This document shows positions 31,503-34,348 of a DNA stretch of 34,348 bases, one piece after another (position 1 is the first letter of the stretch; each line of letters starts with the position of its first letter). Made by a program: the position numbers and the translations under genes. The notes beneath the pieces were generated by a model. It ran no database searches. It was not told where the DNA came from and saw only the letters and a list, made by a program, of their open reading frames with translations. Source of the stretch: a virus; the IMG/VR virus record IMGVR_UViG_3300022928_002248, positions 1 to 34,348 of that record; one strand, written 5' to 3'.

Positions 31503-33524
31503 ATGATAGAACCATTAGACCCTAATGAAAAAGATGGAGGAAGAGCTCCTAAAGAAATGAGTAACTCTAAAACACCTGTTTTAGACAATTTTTCTCGTGA
31601 CCTTATTAGACATGCGGAACAAGGTAAACTTGACCCTGTTGTTGGTCGTGAAAATGAAATTAATAGAATCGCTCAAATTCTTTCTCGTAGAAAGAAGAAT
31701 AACCCAATTATTATAGGTGAGCCAGGTGCAGGTAAAACTGCAATTGTAGAGGGATTGGCAATGAAAATCTTCGAAGGTGATTGTCCCCAAAATTTATGTG
31801 ATAAACGTATCGTCTCTTTGGATATGACATCAATCGTTGCAGGTACAAAATATAGAGGTCAATTTGAGGAAAGATTAAAAGTTATTTTAGATGAACTTTA
31901 TGAGAATCCTGATATTATCGTCTTTATTGATGAGATACACACAATTATAGGTGCAGGTAATTCTTCAGGTTCATTAGACGCTTCTAATATTTTTAAACCC
32001 GCACTAGCAAGAGGTGAACTACAATGTATTGGAGCAACAACACTTGACGAATACCGTGAAAACATAGAAAAAGATGGTGCACTTGAACGTAGGTTCCAAA
32101 AAGTTGTTGTTGATGGTGCCACTCCATCAGAAACCTTAATCATTCTTGAAAATTTAAAGTCTCGTTATGAATCACATCATAAAGTAACTTATAGTGAAAA
32201 TTCACTTAAAGCATGTGTAACACTTGCTGATAGATATATTACTGACCGTGAATTTCCTGATAAGGCTATCGATATTATGGATGAGGTTGGTGCCCGTGCT
32301 CAAATCAACGTCAAACTTCCTGAAATAATTGAAAAGTTAAAGGAAGATGCGGTTAAAATTAAAGAAGAAAAAATTGAAGTAGTAAAATCTCAGCAGTACG
32401 AAAAGGCAGCAGAATTACGTGATAAAGAGAAGAAAATCTTAAAAAAATTAGATAATGAAAAAGAAAAGTTTGAGTTATCTAAAGACCAAAAACGTAAACC
32501 AATTACTGAAGATATGGTATTTGATGTTGTTTCAACTATGACTAAAATACCTGTTACAAGACTTAATTCTGACGATAAAGAATCCCTACTTAATTTAGAA
32601 GGTAATCTTAATAGCTCTGTAATCGGTCAAAAAGTTGCAGTAGAAAAAATCTCTAAAGCTATTCGTAGAAATAGAGTTGGGATTAAAGACCCTAATCGAC
32701 CTATCGGTTCTTTTATATTCTTAGGTTCTACAGGTATCGGTAAAACCCATTTAGCTAAACAATTGGCAAAAGAGATATTTGGGGCTGAAGACGCTTTAAT
32801 TAGAGTAGATATGTCAGAATATCAAGAGAAGTACACTATGTCAAGATTAATTGGTTCTCCTCCAGGATATGTTGGTCACGACCAAGGAGGTCAATTAACT
32901 GAAGCAGTTAAGAACAAACCTTATTCTGTTGTTTTGTTCGATGAAATTGAGAAGGCTAACAAAGATATTTTTTCATTATTACTTCAAATGATGGATGATG
33001 GTCACTTAACTGATAGTTTTGGTCGTAAAATTAATTTTAAGAACTGTTTGATTATTATGACATCTAATTTAGGGGTTAAGAAACTTCAAGATTTTGGTAC
33101 AGGTGTTGGTTTTGAGACTTCTAATAGAATGTCAAATAATGAAGAGATGAAAAAGGCGTTACTTCAAAAAGAATTAAAGAATCATTTTACCCCTGAATTC
33201 TTAAATCGTGTAGATGAGGTTGTTGTATTTAACCCTCTAAAAGAAAAAGAAGTTTCTGAGATTGTGGATATTGAATTACTTAAATTAACTAATCGTTTAG
33301 AAGAAATGGAATATAATATTAATTTTAGTGATTCAGTTAAAGAATTTATTTCTAAAGTTGGATTTGATGAAAAGTACGGGGCGAGACCTATTAAAAGAGC
33401 AATACAGGAAAAAATTGAAGATTTAATTTCTGAAGAAGTTCTTAGAGGTACTATTGTAGTAAACAAACCTTTTACTGTAGAAATGAAAAACGATGAAGAA
33501 TTAATCATTAAAAAGGGAAATTAA
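31503..33524 (+). CDS. clpC: ClpC-like AAA+ unfoldase lacking the N-terminal domain
   Basis: A 673-residue protein with two AAA+ modules. Module 1: Walker A GEPGAGKT (72-79), Walker B VFIDEIH (140-146) and the ERRFQKV arginine region. The middle region (about 282-316) holds a UVR motif, as in ClpC rather than ClpB. Module 2: Walker A GSTGIGKT (408-415), Walker B VVLFDEIEKA (from about 476), TSNLG and a C-terminal small domain. The VGF tripeptide at 535-537 sits where ClpA/ClpC dock on ClpP. The usual Clp-N repeat domain (about 140 residues) is absent; the protein begins with a short tail ahead of KTPVLDNFSRDL. It can be expected to unfold proteins and feed host ClpP. Confidence 0.9.
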   Translation: MIEPLDPNEKDGGRAPKEMSNSKTPVLDNFSRDLIRHAEQGKLDPVVGRENEINRIAQILSRRKKNNPIIIGEPGAGKTAIVEGLAMKIFEGDCPQNLCDKRIVSLDMTSIVAGTKYRGQFEERLKVILDELYENPDIIVFIDEIHTIIGAGNSSGSLDASNIFKPALARGELQCIGATTLDEYRENIEKDGALERRFQKVVVDGATPSETLIILENLKSRYESHHKVTYSENSLKACVTLADRYITDREFPDKAIDIMDEVGARAQINVKLPEIIEKLKEDAVKIKEEKIEVVKSQQYEKAAELRDKEKKILKKLDNEKEKFELSKDQKRKPITEDMVFDVVSTMTKIPVTRLNSDDKESLLNLEGNLNSSVIGQKVAVEKISKAIRRNRVGIKDPNRPIGSFIFLGSTGIGKTHLAKQLAKEIFGAEDALIRVDMSEYQEKYTMSRLIGSPPGYVGHDQGGQLTEAVKNKPYSVVLFDEIEKANKDIFSLLLQMMDDGHLTDSFGRKINFKNCLIIMTSNLGVKKLQDFGTGVGFETSNRMSNNEEMKKALLQKELKNHFTPEFLNRVDEVVVFNPLKEKEVSEIVDIELLKLTNRLEEMEYNINFSDSVKEFISKVGFDEKYGARPIKRAIQEKIEDLISEEVLRGTIVVNKPFTVEMKNDEELIIKKGN

Positions 33525-33538
33525 TTTTCCCTTTTTTT
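33511..33538 (+). terminator. Hairpin terminator containing the ClpC-like gene stop codon
   Basis: AAAAGGGAAA pairs with TTTTCCCTTTT around a short loop that includes the TAA stop at 33522-33524, followed by a long T-run. Confidence 0.83.
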
Positions 33539-33560
33539 CTTTATTCTAAAAAAAAAGTAG

Positions 33561-33568
33561 TATATTTG
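33561..33568 (+). promoter_or_regulatory. Host-type -7 box TATATTTG
   Basis: TATATTTG lies 19 nt before the ATG of the peptidase gene at 33588. No TTG is seen at the expected -33 distance, so only the -7 element is clear. Confidence 0.55.
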
Positions 33569-33587
33569 TATTCTAAATAATAAACAA

Positions 33588-34348
33588 ATGGATAATACAC
33601 AACTCAATAGACTAAAAGAAGTACTGTCGGTACCAACCAAAACATATCAAGAAGATAATATGGTACAATACCTACGCGACGTATTGGAGGCAATGCCCGA
33701 TGTTGAGTATTATACGGATGAAATGGATAATGTTTACGCCACTAAAGGTACATTAGACGAAGGAGAGTATTATCCAATGTTTATTGCCCATACCGACACA
33801 GTACATCAACTGGTCGATAAAATAATCGTTCAAGAAGAATCACTTGTTAAACCAAATACTTTTGGTCATACCTATGGAGATGAAGAATTTCTATCCCTTA
33901 AAGGTTATACACCTGATGGTATTCCAACTGGTATTGGTGGTGATGATAAGTGTGGTGTCTTTATTGCACTTGAACTTCTCAGGACCCTTTCTAAAGTAAA
34001 AGTAGGGTTATTTGTATCTGAAGAAACAGGGTGTCATGGTTCAAGTAAATGTGACATCAACTTCTTGAACGATGTGGGTTATGCAGTACAATTCGATGCT
34101 CCTGGCAATAATTTAATTACTGAAGTTTGTTCAGGGACAAGACTATATGAAAAAGGTGGTGAGTTCATTAATAAAACACTTCCACTATTTAATGAAATTA
34201 TGGGTGTAAATGCCGACCCTCAGTCTCATCCTTACACTGACGTTTCTCAAATTAAACGTAAGGGTGATTTTAGTTGTATTAATTTTTCATGTGGATATTA
34301 TAACATGCATACCGCTAATGAATTTGTAGTTGTAGATGACGTATCTAA
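33588..34348 (+). CDS. M20-type metallopeptidase (peptidase T-like), 3'-partial
   Basis: The frame is open from the ATG at 33588 to the window edge (253 codons), so the C-terminus is missing. FIAHTDTVH (His68, Asp70) is the first metal-binding motif of M20 aminopeptidases; GIGGDDKCGV (Asp120) is the second; LFVSEETGCHGS (Glu145/Glu146) holds the general base and a ligand; VQFDAPGNN follows where PepT-like enzymes place another acidic ligand. These are cytoplasmic zinc enzymes that release amino acids from small peptides. It follows the ClpC-like gene after a terminator and has its own host-type -7 box. A role in recycling ClpCP-derived peptides is attractive but only inferred. M28-like alternatives are less likely. 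Confidence 0.82.
   Translation, partial: MDNTQLNRLKEVLSVPTKTYQEDNMVQYLRDVLEAMPDVEYYTDEMDNVYATKGTLDEGEYYPMFIAHTDTVHQLVDKIIVQEESLVKPNTFGHTYGDEEFLSLKGYTPDGIPTGIGGDDKCGVFIALELLRTLSKVKVGLFVSEETGCHGSSKCDINFLNDVGYAVQFDAPGNNLITEVCSGTRLYEKGGEFINKTLPLFNEIMGVNADPQSHPYTDVSQIKRKGDFSCINFSCGYYNMHTANEFVVVDDVS

Noticed and set aside
1-34348. tRNA genes, integrase, insertion sequences or attachment sites
   Set aside because: None were recognised by eye; gaps between genes are short and are explained by promoters and terminators. A tRNA search program could still find a diverged case.

Overview
This is an AT-rich, gene-dense stretch of a large tailed-phage genome. It carries the head and DNA-packaging module of a distant T4-like myovirus. 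I recognise homologues of T4 gp17 (large terminase), gp20 (portal), gp21 (prohead protease), gp22 (scaffold), gp23 (major capsid protein), gp55 (late sigma factor) and gp5 (baseplate hub OB-fold protein). A Bacteroidota host (Flavobacteriia-like) is inferred from three things: TTG-N19/20-TAnnTTTG promoters, a small bS21 and a ClpC-like ATPase that both look Bacteroidota-like, and an absence of Shine-Dalgarno sequences at almost every start. No tRNA, rRNA, CRISPR array, integrase or insertion sequence was seen.

Layout. 1-6216 (+) is a compact operon: a nucleotide-sugar dehydrogenase (cut by the window edge), a GDP-mannose 3,5-epimerase-like enzyme, PhoH, a HAD-like protein, two glycosyltransferases and the gp55-like sigma factor. 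6246-12100 (+) holds putative baseplate and tail genes including the gp5-like hub. 12133-12330 (+) is a small gene with a host-type promoter. 12327-14731 (-) holds a cupin-like protein and a Cys/Lys-rich multi-module protein. 14812-15465 (+) is two small genes, each ended by a hairpin terminator. 15496-30853 (-) is the capsid and packaging block, read as nucleotidyltransferase and KTSC protein, then acidic structural-like proteins, terminase, portal, core-like proteins, protease, DUF4494-like protein, scaffold and capsid. One (+) gene for ribosomal protein bS21 sits inside it. 30922-31293 (-) is a UVR-motif protein divergent from 31503-33524 (+), a ClpC-like ATPase. The window ends inside an M20-type metallopeptidase gene (33588 to the edge, +).

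Regulation. Many late-type genes on both strands are preceded by TATTTATA or a one-base variant, often followed by an A-rich tract and usually ending 11-13 nt before the ATG. This is probably the late promoter used by the encoded gp55-like factor, and it would give very short mRNA leaders. Three other genes have host-type TAnnTTTG boxes. Several genes overlap as TAATG or ATGA, and three terminators contain the stop codon of the gene they end.

Themes. The window combines virion assembly with host-directed functions: a ribosomal protein that could change start-site choice, a ClpC-like unfoldase that keeps its ClpP-docking tripeptide next to a two-UVR protein that could be its partner, a peptidase, and sugar-nucleotide and glycosyltransferase genes. 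Functions are assigned from motifs read by eye; no database search was run.
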